This document shows, one piece after another, positions 1 through 9,063 of a DNA stretch of 64,000 nt. Below the pieces are notes generated by a model. It had not been told where the DNA came from. It searched no databases and worked only from the letters and a program-made list of their open reading frames with translations. Position 1 is the stretch's first letter; each line of letters begins with the position of its first letter. Location of the stretch: the NCBI GenBank assembly GCA_937951895.1, contig CALFER010000025.1, forward strand, positions 62,001-126,000. Reading direction: 5' to 3'. Both the position numbers and the translations under genes were made by a program. The stretch comes from an uncultured bacterium. GTDB lineage: Bacteria; CSSED10-310; CALFER01.

Positions 1-1139
1 CGCAGGTCATGTGGGCGTTCAATCTGGCGATCTGTTTTCTGGGGCTGGCCGCGGCATGGGGCGGGATCAATCTCGCCAAATTCGGGCCGACGAAACTGGC
101 CGTTACGGGCGGCGCTTTATTCGGTGTCGGATATCTGATCGCATCCTTTGCCTTGAAAAGTTCCAGCCTCTGGCTGTTGTATGCGGGCTATGGTGTCATC
201 GGCGGCATCGGACTCGGACTGGGATATGTGACTCCGGTTGCGACAGCTGCCAAATGGTTTCCGGATAAGAAGGGATTCGTCACCGGAATGGTCGTCATGG
301 GATTCGGTTTCGGTGCATTGCTGATGTCGAAGGTTTTTGCGCCTTTCCTGATGAAATTCACCGACGGCAATCTCGTTCTCGTCTTCGCATATCTCGGAGT
401 TGCATTCTTCATTCTGAGCGTTTTCTGCGCGTCGTTCATCAAGAACCCTCCGGCGGGTTTTGTTCCGGCCGGATACACTCCCCCTGCCTCGACCGCCAAA
501 CCGGGAGCGGCGAAAAGCGATACTCAGCCGCTGGGCAAGTATCTCCTCTCCAGCAAGTTCCTGATGATGTGGGTGGTGTTCTTCTGCAACATCGCGGCCG
601 GGATCGCCATCATTTCCTTCCAGTCGCCGCTGATGCAGGACATCATGAAAAAGAACAATCCGGCGTTGACCGCAGTGGAACTGGCCGCAATCGGTGCGAC
701 CCTGATCGCCATCAGTTCGCTGTTCAACGGCGTGGGCCGGTTCTTCTGGGGCGGCATGTCGGACAAACTGGGACGAACACGGGTTTTCCAACTCCTGCTC
801 GGCACACAACTCGTGGCGTTTCTGATCCTCGTCATCACCCAGAACCCCTGGATTTTCGGCATTATGGTTTGTTATGTGCTGCTGTGCTACGGCGGCGGAT
901 TCGGCACGATGCCGAGTTTTGTGACGGATGTATTCGGTGCCAAGATGATGGCGACGGTGTACGGCATCATTCTGACCGCATGGTCTGCGGCTGGTATCGC
1001 CGGTCCTCAGATCGTCGCATTGATCAAGGACAAGTTCCCTGAAGACGCAGCGACCTACTCATTCTATACAGGACTGGCATTCCTGGCGATCGGAATGGTC
1101 TTCTCGCTGTTGCTCAATGACAAGAAGGTGGAAGTCTGA
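1..1139 (+). CDS. MFS transporter, oxalate/formate antiporter (OFA) type, 5' partial
   Basis: The gene is cut by the window start; the frame is open from base 3, so the ATG at 9 need not be the true start. About 378 residues remain, with roughly ten hydrophobic helices and a central hydrophilic loop rich in Pro/Ala (around residues 155-175). The stretch GLGYVTPVATAAKWFPDKKG followed by a GMVVMGFGFGAL helix is the pattern seen in OFA-family carriers, which exchange or import small carboxylates such as oxalate, formate, lactate or pyruvate across the inner membrane. It converges with a formate dehydrogenase operon, so formate is a reasonable guess as substrate, but the sequence does not fix it. 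The next gene starts on its stop codon. Confidence 0.85.
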   Translation, partial: QVMWAFNLAICFLGLAAAWGGINLAKFGPTKLAVTGGALFGVGYLIASFALKSSSLWLLYAGYGVIGGIGLGLGYVTPVATAAKWFPDKKGFVTGMVVMGFGFGALLMSKVFAPFLMKFTDGNLVLVFAYLGVAFFILSVFCASFIKNPPAGFVPAGYTPPASTAKPGAAKSDTQPLGKYLLSSKFLMMWVVFFCNIAAGIAIISFQSPLMQDIMKKNNPALTAVELAAIGATLIAISSLFNGVGRFFWGGMSDKLGRTRVFQLLLGTQLVAFLILVITQNPWIFGIMVCYVLLCYGGGFGTMPSFVTDVFGAKMMATVYGIILTAWSAAGIAGPQIVALIKDKFPEDAATYSFYTGLAFLAIGMVFSLLLNDKKVEV

Positions 1140-1993
1140 AACAAGCCTCGGATCACTCCGGACTGACGCTCAGCGCGATTCGCACCGAACTCGGGCAGTA
1201 CATCCGAAAAGAAGAAGCCGCGTACGGGAAATCCCGTTGCCCGCCGGATACGTTGATGGGGCATCTCGAACGTGTCGCACGGCACGCCAGACGTCTGGCC
1301 CTCCTTGAAGGTCTCGACCCGGACTTGGCCGAGATCGCCGCATTGTTTCACGATGCGGGGAAGTTCAGAGAGGGCCAGTATCATGCGGATGATAAACCCG
1401 AGGAAGACGTATCCATCGATGTGTTACGGGATATTGGCGCTCGGAACGGGCTCGGACCGGACCATATCGAGCAGGCGGCATATGCAATCAGCCAATTGTA
1501 TCGTGATCAGACCGATCCGACATTGCTGACCCAGGTGCTTTTCGACGCTGATAATCTGGATAAACTGGGATTGTCGGGAATCGCGCAGTACTTCATCAAA
1601 TCCGGTTTGCGCGGTAAGGGTCTGTCCGCGGACATGATCATTCGACTCACGATCGAACTGGCCTATGCACGGTATGCCGCTTGCGGTCTGTACACACAAT
1701 CAGGCAAAGCGCTCGCAGAAAAGCGATCCGCAGACACTATCCGGTTCATCTGGGATTTTCTCAAAACATTGCATGAAGATGGTATATTTGAAACCCGCAT
1801 CCTGAACATCAACGTGTGCGATCTGGATCTCGATGTGATTGCACCGGAGCATTGCGATTGCGGAGGGGGTCTCGATCTGAAGCACTGGACGGAAAAAGGG
1901 ATCAAATGCACGGAAATCCATCTGGAGTTTATGTGCAATGCGTGTGCAAAGAGGCACAAAATCAGGTTCTGTCGACCTCGGTTGATTCGATGA
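1136..1993 (+). CDS. HD-domain phosphohydrolase with Cys-rich C-terminal tail
   Basis: HD superfamily metal-dependent phosphohydrolase. The N-terminal half has a helix with MGHLERVARHARRLA, then the metal-binding HDAGKF motif and a downstream LFDADNLDKLG motif. The last 50 residues hold CDCGGG, a second Cys, then CNACAKRH and a last Cys, which looks like a small zinc-ribbon appendage. Start choice is odd: the first ATG is at 1256 (TTG at 1253), but the same frame is open back to 1121 and reads as normal helical protein. A CTG at 1136 overlaps the TGA of the transporter gene and has AAGGTGG five bases before it, so I place the start there (285 residues); the ATG would give 245. The 3' end overlaps mobA on the other strand by 32 bases. 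The substrate is unknown. Confidence 0.7.
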   Translation: MKQASDHSGLTLSAIRTELGQYIRKEEAAYGKSRCPPDTLMGHLERVARHARRLALLEGLDPDLAEIAALFHDAGKFREGQYHADDKPEEDVSIDVLRDIGARNGLGPDHIEQAAYAISQLYRDQTDPTLLTQVLFDADNLDKLGLSGIAQYFIKSGLRGKGLSADMIIRLTIELAYARYAACGLYTQSGKALAEKRSADTIRFIWDFLKTLHEDGIFETRILNINVCDLDLDVIAPEHCDCGGGLDLKHWTEKGIKCTEIHLEFMCNACAKRHKIRFCRPRLIR

Positions 1994-2714
1994 GCAGAGG
2001 TGTTTCTCCAATATAGTTCTGCACATCATCCGGAGTATTCAGGTTATGGTACCATTCTGCGTCGGTTGCCGGGACGACCACCAACCGATGGTGGTCGTAG
2101 ATTGAAAGCAGTTTCAACGAGTTTTCCCTGAGAAGTCTCTCGGCGGTCGAAGCAACCGCTTTGTCATAGACCGCAAAAAGAGGCTCCATTCTCCCGGGTG
2201 AAAAGCAAGGGACCGCGATCTCGTAATCGATCATGCATGCGAGTAAGTTCCGGATCAGAACAGGATCGATTTCGGGAATATCGCAGGCAATGACAAAGTT
2301 GACCCGGTACGGTGACGCGCGTAGTGCGGATGCCAATCCGCTGATCGGTCCTTTATCTTCTATCGTATCATACACGCAGTGGGCTCCCTCGACAGGTGAT
2401 TTCTGCCCGGGCGCAGCAGAGAAGAAGACGTGATCGAAACACCGGGTCAGCCTGAAATATAAACGAGAAGCGGCGGGTATCCCATCGAGAATCATCGATG
2501 CCTTGTCGGTCCCCATACGCTTGCTTCTTCCTCCGATCAGAATGACTGCTGCGGCAGGCTCCGGTCGCGCTCCCGCCAACCACACGATTCGTCTGGCGGT
2601 GTCGATGTCAACACCGAGCCGTTCGGCGAGACCCTGGACTGATGCCGGATCCAGAAGCGTTCCCCGGCATATTCCCGAAATCCGGATCAGGGACTCGAAG
2701 TCCGGCAGGTTCAT
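1962..2714 (-). CDS. mobA: Molybdenum cofactor guanylyltransferase MobA with extra N-terminal segment
   Basis: MobA transfers GMP from GTP to Mo-molybdopterin to make the bis-MGD form used by formate dehydrogenases. The nucleotidyltransferase core starts near residue 55 with AAVILIGGRSKRMGTDKA (family pattern LAGGxSxRMGxDK), followed by the DTIEDKGPISGLASAL and VIACDIPEID motifs. The first ~50 residues are an added helical segment not needed in standard MobA. Its ATG overlaps the stop of the NTPase gene (ATGA). It is the last gene of the formate dehydrogenase operon, which fits the cofactor need of FdhA. The 3' end overlaps the convergent HD gene. Confidence 0.85.
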   Translation of the reverse strand: MNLPDFESLIRISGICRGTLLDPASVQGLAERLGVDIDTARRIVWLAGARPEPAAAVILIGGRSKRMGTDKASMILDGIPAASRLYFRLTRCFDHVFFSAAPGQKSPVEGAHCVYDTIEDKGPISGLASALRASPYRVNFVIACDIPEIDPVLIRNLLACMIDYEIAVPCFSPGRMEPLFAVYDKAVASTAERLLRENSLKLLSIYDHHRLVVVPATDAEWYHNLNTPDDVQNYIGETPLLIESTEVDRT

Positions 2715-3226
2715 ACCGATTTCCATTCCGACGGTGAACGCAGCAGATGATCGACTGTCAGTCGATGATACATCTCAATTCCGAATTGCGAGATAATGTC
2801 CTGGAAACAGCTCAGACGTATCACCAGTAACAGGTCGCCGAGATATGCGTGACTTTTCTGAAGCCGCAGAACCTTCTCAAGACACGAAGCAAAACCTAGA
2901 TTTTTCGATTCCAACAGACCGATTTCATCGAGAACGATCCAATCCGTTTTTTTTCTGATCGCTTCGTCGATCATAACATGGGCCAGGTCAAATCCTGCCT
3001 GTGAGAAGCAAAATCGTCCGACCCGGACGGTTTCTCCACGATAGGATGCACGAACCTCGAAAGGATGATAGCGCCGGTTGAAGACATCATACAGCATTCG
3101 TTTTCCACCCAGATCCGGGCACAGAAACCCGCCGATGCTTCGATCCGCCACTGTCGTCCAGTGAAACAGGTGTGTTGTCTTCCCATGCCGGACCGGTCCC
3201 GTCAATATGTAAATGATTCCGCTCAT
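2711..3226 (-). CDS. P-loop NTPase (THEP1-like), molybdoenzyme operon
   Basis: A 171-residue P-loop NTPase. Walker A is LTGPVRHGKTTH near residues 8-19, and the Walker B-like strand is DWIVLDEIGLLE near 95-106. The segment GGFLCPDLGGKRMLYDV resembles the GGF-x-x-P and R-x-Y-D/E pattern of small nucleoside-triphosphatases of the THEP1 group. ATG at 3226 follows AGAGGG. It sits between fdhD and mobA, so a role in molybdenum cofactor supply or insertion is likely by context, but no such role is shown by the sequence itself. Confidence 0.65.
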   Translation of the reverse strand: MSGIIYILTGPVRHGKTTHLFHWTTVADRSIGGFLCPDLGGKRMLYDVFNRRYHPFEVRASYRGETVRVGRFCFSQAGFDLAHVMIDEAIRKKTDWIVLDEIGLLESKNLGFASCLEKVLRLQKSHAYLGDLLLVIRLSCFQDIISQFGIEMYHRLTVDHLLRSPSEWKSV

Positions 3227-3261
3227 TCAATCCCTCTGCGATGCCGGAAGACCGGATGGCT

Positions 3262-3984
3262 TCACAATCGGAGTCTTTGCGGGTGGGTATACATGGTGAA
3301 CTCATCGGTTCGAGCAAATCCCAGCAGCGTCATTCCGGCATATTGAGCGAATTCGAGAGCCTGCAATGTCGGTGCACCGCGGGCGATCAGAATCAGTATC
3401 CCGGCAGCATGCGCTTTCTCCGCGATTTCAAGGGATGTTCGTCCCGTGCGAATCATGAAAACCTGCGCCATATCGAGCTCATCCATCAGCGCTTTTCCAA
3501 TGACCTTGTCGACCGCATTGTGTCTTGCGACATCCTCATAAAAAAACAGCGGACCAGTTCGGGGATCGTACAATCCTGCGGCATGCACACCGCCACTTTC
3601 GCGGAACACAACGGAACACTCTGCAATCCAGCGACTCGCTGCACGAACCACCGATGCATCCAGAGACATGGAGGAGTCAGGGCTGTCGTTTCGCGCATCA
3701 GAAGCGGGTGTCACCGTCATGGTGGCCTGGCATCCGACGGGATCGTATTGCCAATCGCTGATCTGGGAAGCAGATCGAATGAATCCGGATGTAAACAGGT
3801 AGCCGATCGTCAGTTCTTTCAGTGCCAGCGGGGATGCAAAGAGGGTCACGATTTTTCGGTCATTCGCGATGATCGTGAATGGGCATTCACGGGCCAGAAT
3901 GCAGGTGATCGTTTCGGATCCCGACGCTTCGGTCCAGCGAATTGCCGAACTTGTTCCGGTTATCGATAAGGTCCCGTTTTTCAT
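3262..3984 (-). CDS. fdhD: Formate dehydrogenase accessory sulfurtransferase FdhD (no CxxC motif)
   Basis: FdhD passes sulfur from a cysteine desulfurase to the bis-MGD cofactor of formate dehydrogenase, which is needed for activity. Family hallmarks are present: LKELTIGYLFTSGFI, SGGVHAAGLYD, YEDVARHNAVDKVIG, IARGAPT and LLGFARTDEFTMYT. The loop that normally carries the essential SSCGxCG-type cysteine pair, between the first barrel and the GGVHAA motif, reads DARNDSPDSSMS and has no cysteine. Start: ATG at 3984, 25 bases after the ferritin-like gene stops; an upstream in-frame TTG at 4053 would overlap that gene and is less likely. No strong ribosome binding site precedes either. Confidence 0.85.
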   Translation of the reverse strand: MKNGTLSITGTSSAIRWTEASGSETITCILARECPFTIIANDRKIVTLFASPLALKELTIGYLFTSGFIRSASQISDWQYDPVGCQATMTVTPASDARNDSPDSSMSLDASVVRAASRWIAECSVVFRESGGVHAAGLYDPRTGPLFFYEDVARHNAVDKVIGKALMDELDMAQVFMIRTGRTSLEIAEKAHAAGILILIARGAPTLQALEFAQYAGMTLLGFARTDEFTMYTHPQRLRL

Positions 3985-4009
3985 GGAGAACAGACTGGCT
4001 CGATCGAGT

Positions 4010-4471
4010 CTAGAACACCTCCGGGTAACCGATATCGATGAAGATGCTTTCAAGGCGGTGTTTGTGGGTCAGTTCCATGTTTGCAAGGTTATCGAACATT
4101 TGCCGGGTGTCTGCTGTGGCCGAGACTTCGGAGAGAGAGCGATAAAAATCGACTGCCTGCTGTTCTTTTTTCATCGCGAGCGCGATCGCGTCTTTGGGTT
4201 TCATCTCGGTTGAGAGTGTCGGCATATCTTCCGATTCGGCGATTTTCCAGTCAGCCGAAGGTGGCGCGATTTTCATGATCTCGACAGGATTCATCCGGAA
4301 TCGCTCCAGCAATTCAAAATGCCCTTTTTCCTCCTTTGCGAGTTGCAGGAAGACGTCTTTGACGTTGGGATCCGATACTTTCCTCGCCGCGTCCGAATAG
4401 AACTCGTAGGCTTCTGTCTCTCTCTGGGTCGCAATTACGAACAGCTTCTCGATATCAAATGGATTGATCAT
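4010..4471 (-). CDS. Ferritin-like / rubrerythrin-type diiron protein
   Basis: A 153-residue four-helix ferritin-like protein. The two metal-binding helix pairs are visible as TQRETEAYEFY plus AKEEKGHFELLE in the first half, and KKEQQAVDFYRSL plus MELTHKHRLE in the second, giving Glu and ExxH ligands spaced for a diiron centre. There is no C-terminal rubredoxin domain, so this is the short erythrin-like form. ATG at 4471 has a strong AGGAGG seven bases upstream. Lying inside the formate dehydrogenase operon, it may protect the oxygen-sensitive Se/Mo/Fe-S enzyme from peroxide or store iron for it; that role is inferred from position only. Confidence 0.75.
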   Translation of the reverse strand: MINPFDIEKLFVIATQRETEAYEFYSDAARKVSDPNVKDVFLQLAKEEKGHFELLERFRMNPVEIMKIAPPSADWKIAESEDMPTLSTEMKPKDAIALAMKKEQQAVDFYRSLSEVSATADTRQMFDNLANMELTHKHRLESIFIDIGYPEVF

Positions 4472-4562
4472 GTTTCCTCCTCACGGAATCGTCAGTTCCG
4501 ATTACGGGACGCGACCGATCTGGTCATGAACCTGATCGGCCGCATCCCGGCATCATGAATTG

Positions 4563-7292
4563 TCAGGGGCGTGCCTGACGGCGGATACCGACTCCGAGCA
4601 GTTCTCCATCCGATACTTTTTCGATCCGGATGGCGCATGCTTTGTATTCGGCAGTTTCGGTCACACTATCGAAGCGATCGATGGTCAGAACATTGGCACA
4701 GGCTTCCGAGAAATGAAATGCACACCAGGCAACGCCCGGTGCTGAACGATCGGTCACCCATGCTTTCAGGACGATCGAGCCGCGTCGACTGATCGCCTTG
4801 ACCGTGTCGCCCGTGCGGATACCGAGTTTTTCGGCGTCTTCAGGGCTGATTTCGAGCAATTCTTCACCGAAGATATTGTCGAACCCATTGCTGTTTCGTG
4901 TCTGGGTGCCGCTGTGGTAATGCCATAACCTGCGGCCTGTCGAGAGAACGATCGGGTATTCGCTGTCGGGTGGTTCAGCCTGCGGGATCCATTTCGTTGG
5001 CGAGAACAGACCCTTGCCGCGCGTAAACTTCCCTTCCCGATGCAAAAAGCCGGTTCCGGGATGCTCGAGTGTCGGACAGGGCCATTGAAGTCCGATGTTT
5101 TCGATTCTTTCCCAGGTGATCCCGGCATAGGATGTGGCTGTTTTCCTCATGTCTTCCCATACGGCATTCGCCGAATGGAAGCCCAGATCCTTCCCCAGTC
5201 GTTTTCCCAGTTCCTGCATCACCCACCAGTGTGAACGCGCTTCCCCCGGGGGAGTCAGCGCCCGTCGTACGCGTTGAACACGACGTTCGGTGTTTGAGAA
5301 AGTTCCATCCTCTTCACCCCATGCGGTATCCGGGAAGATGACATCGGCGTAGGGGGTGGTGATATTCGGGAAGATGTCGCAGACGATAAAGAATTCGAGA
5401 GCTTCGATTTCCTTGATGGTATGTGCCATATGAGGTTCGGTCTGAATCGTGTTATCGCCGACGCAATACAGAATCCTGGTGCCTCCATCGAGTGCTTTTC
5501 GCAGCATGGTCGGCATCTTGTAACCCGGTTTCTGGGGAAGTGATTCAACACCCCAGGCTTTGGCCATTTTCTCGGATACAGCCGGGTTATCCACCGGTTG
5601 ATAATTGTGATAGACGTTGGGCAATGCACCCATATCACACGCACCTTGCACATTGTTCTGCCCGCGCAGGGGATTCAGACCTGCAGCAAACTTCCCGATG
5701 TTTCCAAGAACCATCTGAAGGTTCGCCAGCGTTTTGACGTTGTCCGTTCCGCAGATATGCTCGGTGATCCCCAGCGTGTAGCAGACGCTTGCGGATTCGG
5801 CTTCGCCCAGAATCCGAGCGACCTGTTTCATGGTTTCGACCGGAACACCACAAATCTCAGAGGCGGTCTCAACCGGGTAATCCTTGACGGATTCCCGGAT
5901 CTGATCCGGATTTTCAGTGCAGTTGAGTAAAAACTCCTCACGGGCCCATCCGTTTTTGAAGATCTCATGGATCAACCCGTTGATGTAGGCGATGTCCGTT
6001 CCGACCTTGTGCTGGACATGCAGTGTTGCCCATCGTGTCAGGTCCGTCTTCCGTGGATCGTTTACGATCAGCGTCGAGCCGTTCTTCACGGCTCTTTTCA
6101 TGTAATAGGAGATGACCGGATGTGCTTCGGTCGTGTTCGATCCGATCACGAAGAGCACCTTCGCGTATTGAAGCTCTTCGATTGCATTGGTCATCGCGCC
6201 GCTACCGAATGATGTCGCCAGACCGGCGACAGTGGGAGCGTGTCAGGTACGTGCGCAGTGGTCGACATTATTCGTTCCGACGACCACTCTCGTAAATTTC
6301 TGTATGGCATAGTTGTTTTCGTTCGTGATGCGCCCTGAACCGAATGCAGAGAAGGTATCGGGGCCGTGCTTGGCGACGATGGTCCGGATCCGGTCGGCCG
6401 TGTAATCCAGGGCTTCGTCCCACGAGACACGGACATGCTGCCCGTTTCTCCTGATCATGGGATATTTGAGTCTGTCCTCATGAGATGGGAACTCGTATGC
6501 ATACCGTCCCTTTACACAGAGCATACCCTGATTGGGGGAAACTTCGCGCCCGGTCACCCGCACGATGCGGTTTTTGGCCCGATCCACATGCAACGTGGTC
6601 TGACACCCGACACCGCAGTACGGGCACGTGGTGTCGACTTTCTCCAGGTCCCAGTATCGGCCTTGTCCATGCGCCTTCTTGTCGCTCAAAGCGCCGGTCG
6701 GGCACAACTGAACGCACTCCCCGCATTGCACGCAACTCGACGACCCCATCGGCAGATCGTCATCGGCGATGATCTCGGTGGACCCCGATCGGAATCCGAA
6801 TCCGAGCACCTCGTTGACAACGGTTTTATTGCATCCCGCCACACAGCGTCCGCACGAGATGCATTTCCCGCTGTCTTTCGTGATGAATTCGGATGAGGAA
6901 TCCAGTTTGAACTCCTCGTCGATGCGAAATGTCGGGCGTTCGATTCCGAGATAATAGGCTGCCTGCTGCAGTTCACAATCGCCGTTCTGTTCACACGAAA
7001 GGCAATCATGGTGTCCGCTGGAGAGGAGCAGATCGATCACAAGGCGCTGGGCTGCCAGAACACGAGGCGTGTTCGAAACGACCTTCATCCCTTCCCGGAC
7101 CTGCACCGTGCAGGATGTCTGCAATCCCCGCATGCCCTCGACTTCCACCAGGCAAGCCCGGCATTTTCCCGCCGGTCCTGTCTTGTGGTGATAACAAAGT
7201 GAGGGGATGTACACCCCGCATCGCTTTGCTGCTTCGAGCACCGTCAAACCATCCGGCACTTCGAACAATCGATCATTCAATGTTAGTTTCAT
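4563..7292 (-). CDS. fdhA: NAD-linked formate dehydrogenase catalytic subunit, selenocysteine-containing
   Basis: Oxidises formate to CO2 (or the reverse) at a Mo/W bis-MGD site. Read through the TGA at 6245-6243, the protein is 909 residues with Sec at about 350 in HCART-U-HAPTVAG, the conserved active-site context. N to C: NuoG-like [2Fe-2S] (Cys 33, 44, 47, 61), His-Cys3 [4Fe-4S] (His94, Cys97, 100, 106), two ferredoxin clusters (CISCGRC near 144, CVQCGEC near 187), the molybdopterin-domain cluster (CPYCGVGC near 223), then the catalytic and C-terminal cofactor-binding domains. The chain of clusters and the upstream NuoEF partner point to a soluble NAD-reducing enzyme. ATG at 7292 follows a purine-rich GGAAGGGATGAGG. 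No frame change is needed across the TGA. A Cys would normally replace Sec in non-seleno homologues. Confidence 0.93.
6214..6245 (-). promoter_or_regulatory. UGA(Sec) codon and bacterial SECIS hairpin in fdhA
   Basis: On the minus strand TGA (6245-6243) is followed by 12 bases and then the hairpin GTCGCC-GGTCT-GGCGAC (6230-6214): a perfect 6-bp stem with the pentaloop GGUCU. The E. coli fdhF SECIS has the same GGUCU loop, starting 19 bases after the UGA; here it also starts at base 19. SelB binding to this hairpin would direct Sec insertion. Confidence 0.9.
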
Positions 7293-7323
7293 GCCTCATC
7301 CCTTCCTTAAGGTTGATTGATGC

Positions 7324-9042
7324 TTACCGAATCAACGATTCGAATTCATGCCGGAATTTGCGAATCATGGCCCGAATCGGCATGCCCCATGCATCACCCG
7401 TCGGACACAACGTGCTTCCGATCACCGTGTCACAGATGGCCAGGATCGTATCGATGTCTTCTGTTTTCCCGTGTCCATCCACGATCCCTTTGAGAAGGCG
7501 TTTGACGACCAGCGAACCCTCCCGGCATGGCGTGCATTGCCCGCATGATTCATGTGCGTAGAACCGGATCGACCGCAGTGCGACTCGGGGGATCGAAACC
7601 GATTCGTTCATGACCATGATGCCCCCCGAGCCCAGCATGGTTTCGGCCTTGATGCAGGAATCATAATCGAGTTTGAGTGTTTCGGCTTCGGATGCGGTCA
7701 AAATCGGAACGGATAATCCGCCCACTATGACAGCCTTGAGCTGACCTTTGACTCCGCCTGCAGCCGCGAGAACGGTCGACAACGGTGTGCCCAGCGGGTA
7801 CTCATAGACTCCCGGTCTGTTCACCATCCCGGATACGCCGAAAAGCTTGGGTCCATAATTGCCGAGTGTGCCGACGCTTCGGAATGCCTCAGCTCCATGT
7901 TCCACGACATAAGGAATACATGAGAGTGTTTCGACGTTGTTGACGATGGTGGGGCATCCGTACAGACCGACGTTGGCCGGGAACGGTGGTTTGATCCTGG
8001 GGCAGCCGCGACTACCCTCGAGAGACTCGATCAGGGCGGTTTCCTCCCCGCATTCATAAGAGCCCTTGCCCCGATGCACGACAATATCCAGTGATCCCAA
8101 GAGCCCCGCGGTCTTGGCCTCCTCGATGGCAACCTCCAGAATCCGGGCGATCCATTCGAACTCACCGCGGATATATATGAACGCTTTTCGGGATCCGATC
8201 GTGTGAGCGGCGATGGACATCCCCTCGATCAACAGATGCGGGTCGTACTGCATGATCTGACGATCCTTGAATGTTCCCGGTTCTCCCTCATCCGCATTGC
8301 AGATCAGATAGACCGGACGCGGATCATTCTTCGGCAGAAAGCCCCACTTCATCCCCGCAGGGAACCCCGCTCCACCACGGCCTCTCACGGTTGCATGTTT
8401 CACCAGATCGAGTAACTCGTTCGGGGGAATCGTCAGCGCTTTGCTCAGCGCCTGATACCCGCCACGGTTACGATAAACGGCGAGCGTTTGAGCGTTTGCC
8501 GTTCCTCGATTCTTCAGCAGGATGGAACACACCGTCCCGTAATACGATTCATCCACAGGGTCCGGAAGAACTCCGTTCCTCAACGAGGCAATCAAAGCAT
8601 CGGTTTTTTCGATCGTCACGTTTTCATAATAGACATCATTGACCATGATCACCGGGCACGTGCCGCACGATCCGAGATCTTCCACTTCGGACAAAGTAAA
8701 CAGACCGTCCGCTGTCGTTTCACCGACCCGTATTCCCAGAATCTGTTCGAGATGTGTCAGAATCGCTTCTGCACCGGACAGATAGACCGGGATGTTCGTA
8801 TCGACACAGAGATGGTATTTGCCGACCGGACGGAGGTTGTACATCGAGTAATAGGTAGCGACCCCGTATGCCTTCGCGAATGTCACGCCGATGAGTTCAG
8901 CCACATCCCGAATCATGTCCCTGGTGAGATGGTTGTGGTTTTCCCGTTGCACCATTTCCAAGGCTGGCATCAGAGCCGATTCCCGTTCGGGATAAGTCGC
9001 CGCTTTTCGCTGGATTGCTTCAATAGTCGATTGATTCAGCAT
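7324..9042 (-). CDS. NuoE-NuoF fusion, NADH-oxidoreductase (diaphorase) subunit of formate dehydrogenase
   Basis: A 572-residue fusion. The N-terminal ~160 residues are NuoE-like (thioredoxin-fold). The C-terminal part is NuoF-like: FMN/NAD site TVRGRGGAGFPAGMKWGFLP, CNADEGEPGTFKDR, GSYECGEETALIESLEG, and a [4Fe-4S] motif ESCGQCTPCREG with a distant STLCPTG Cys. It would pass electrons between NAD(H) and the FdhA cluster chain. In the NuoE half three of the four expected [2Fe-2S] cysteines are replaced (CVDTNIPVYLSG has Asp/Val; EDLGSCG has Asp then one Cys). ATG at 9042 has CGAGG upstream; a GTG at 9060 is also in frame. It lacks the extra C-terminal ferredoxin domain of HydB/HndC types. Confidence 0.88.
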   Translation of the reverse strand: MLNQSTIEAIQRKAATYPERESALMPALEMVQRENHNHLTRDMIRDVAELIGVTFAKAYGVATYYSMYNLRPVGKYHLCVDTNIPVYLSGAEAILTHLEQILGIRVGETTADGLFTLSEVEDLGSCGTCPVIMVNDVYYENVTIEKTDALIASLRNGVLPDPVDESYYGTVCSILLKNRGTANAQTLAVYRNRGGYQALSKALTIPPNELLDLVKHATVRGRGGAGFPAGMKWGFLPKNDPRPVYLICNADEGEPGTFKDRQIMQYDPHLLIEGMSIAAHTIGSRKAFIYIRGEFEWIARILEVAIEEAKTAGLLGSLDIVVHRGKGSYECGEETALIESLEGSRGCPRIKPPFPANVGLYGCPTIVNNVETLSCIPYVVEHGAEAFRSVGTLGNYGPKLFGVSGMVNRPGVYEYPLGTPLSTVLAAAGGVKGQLKAVIVGGLSVPILTASEAETLKLDYDSCIKAETMLGSGGIMVMNESVSIPRVALRSIRFYAHESCGQCTPCREGSLVVKRLLKGIVDGHGKTEDIDTILAICDTVIGSTLCPTGDAWGMPIRAMIRKFRHEFESLIR

Positions 9043-9063
9043 ATGTGTTACCTCGTTCACCCG

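Noticed and set aside
117..809. A minus-strand 230-residue frame opposite the MFS gene
   Set aside because: Charged, low-complexity translation; the MFS helices are on the plus strand.
4563..6194. A separate 543-residue formate dehydrogenase fragment beginning at MTNAIEEL
   Set aside because: It is in frame with the upstream part across one TGA in the exact Sec context, so the two are one selenoprotein.
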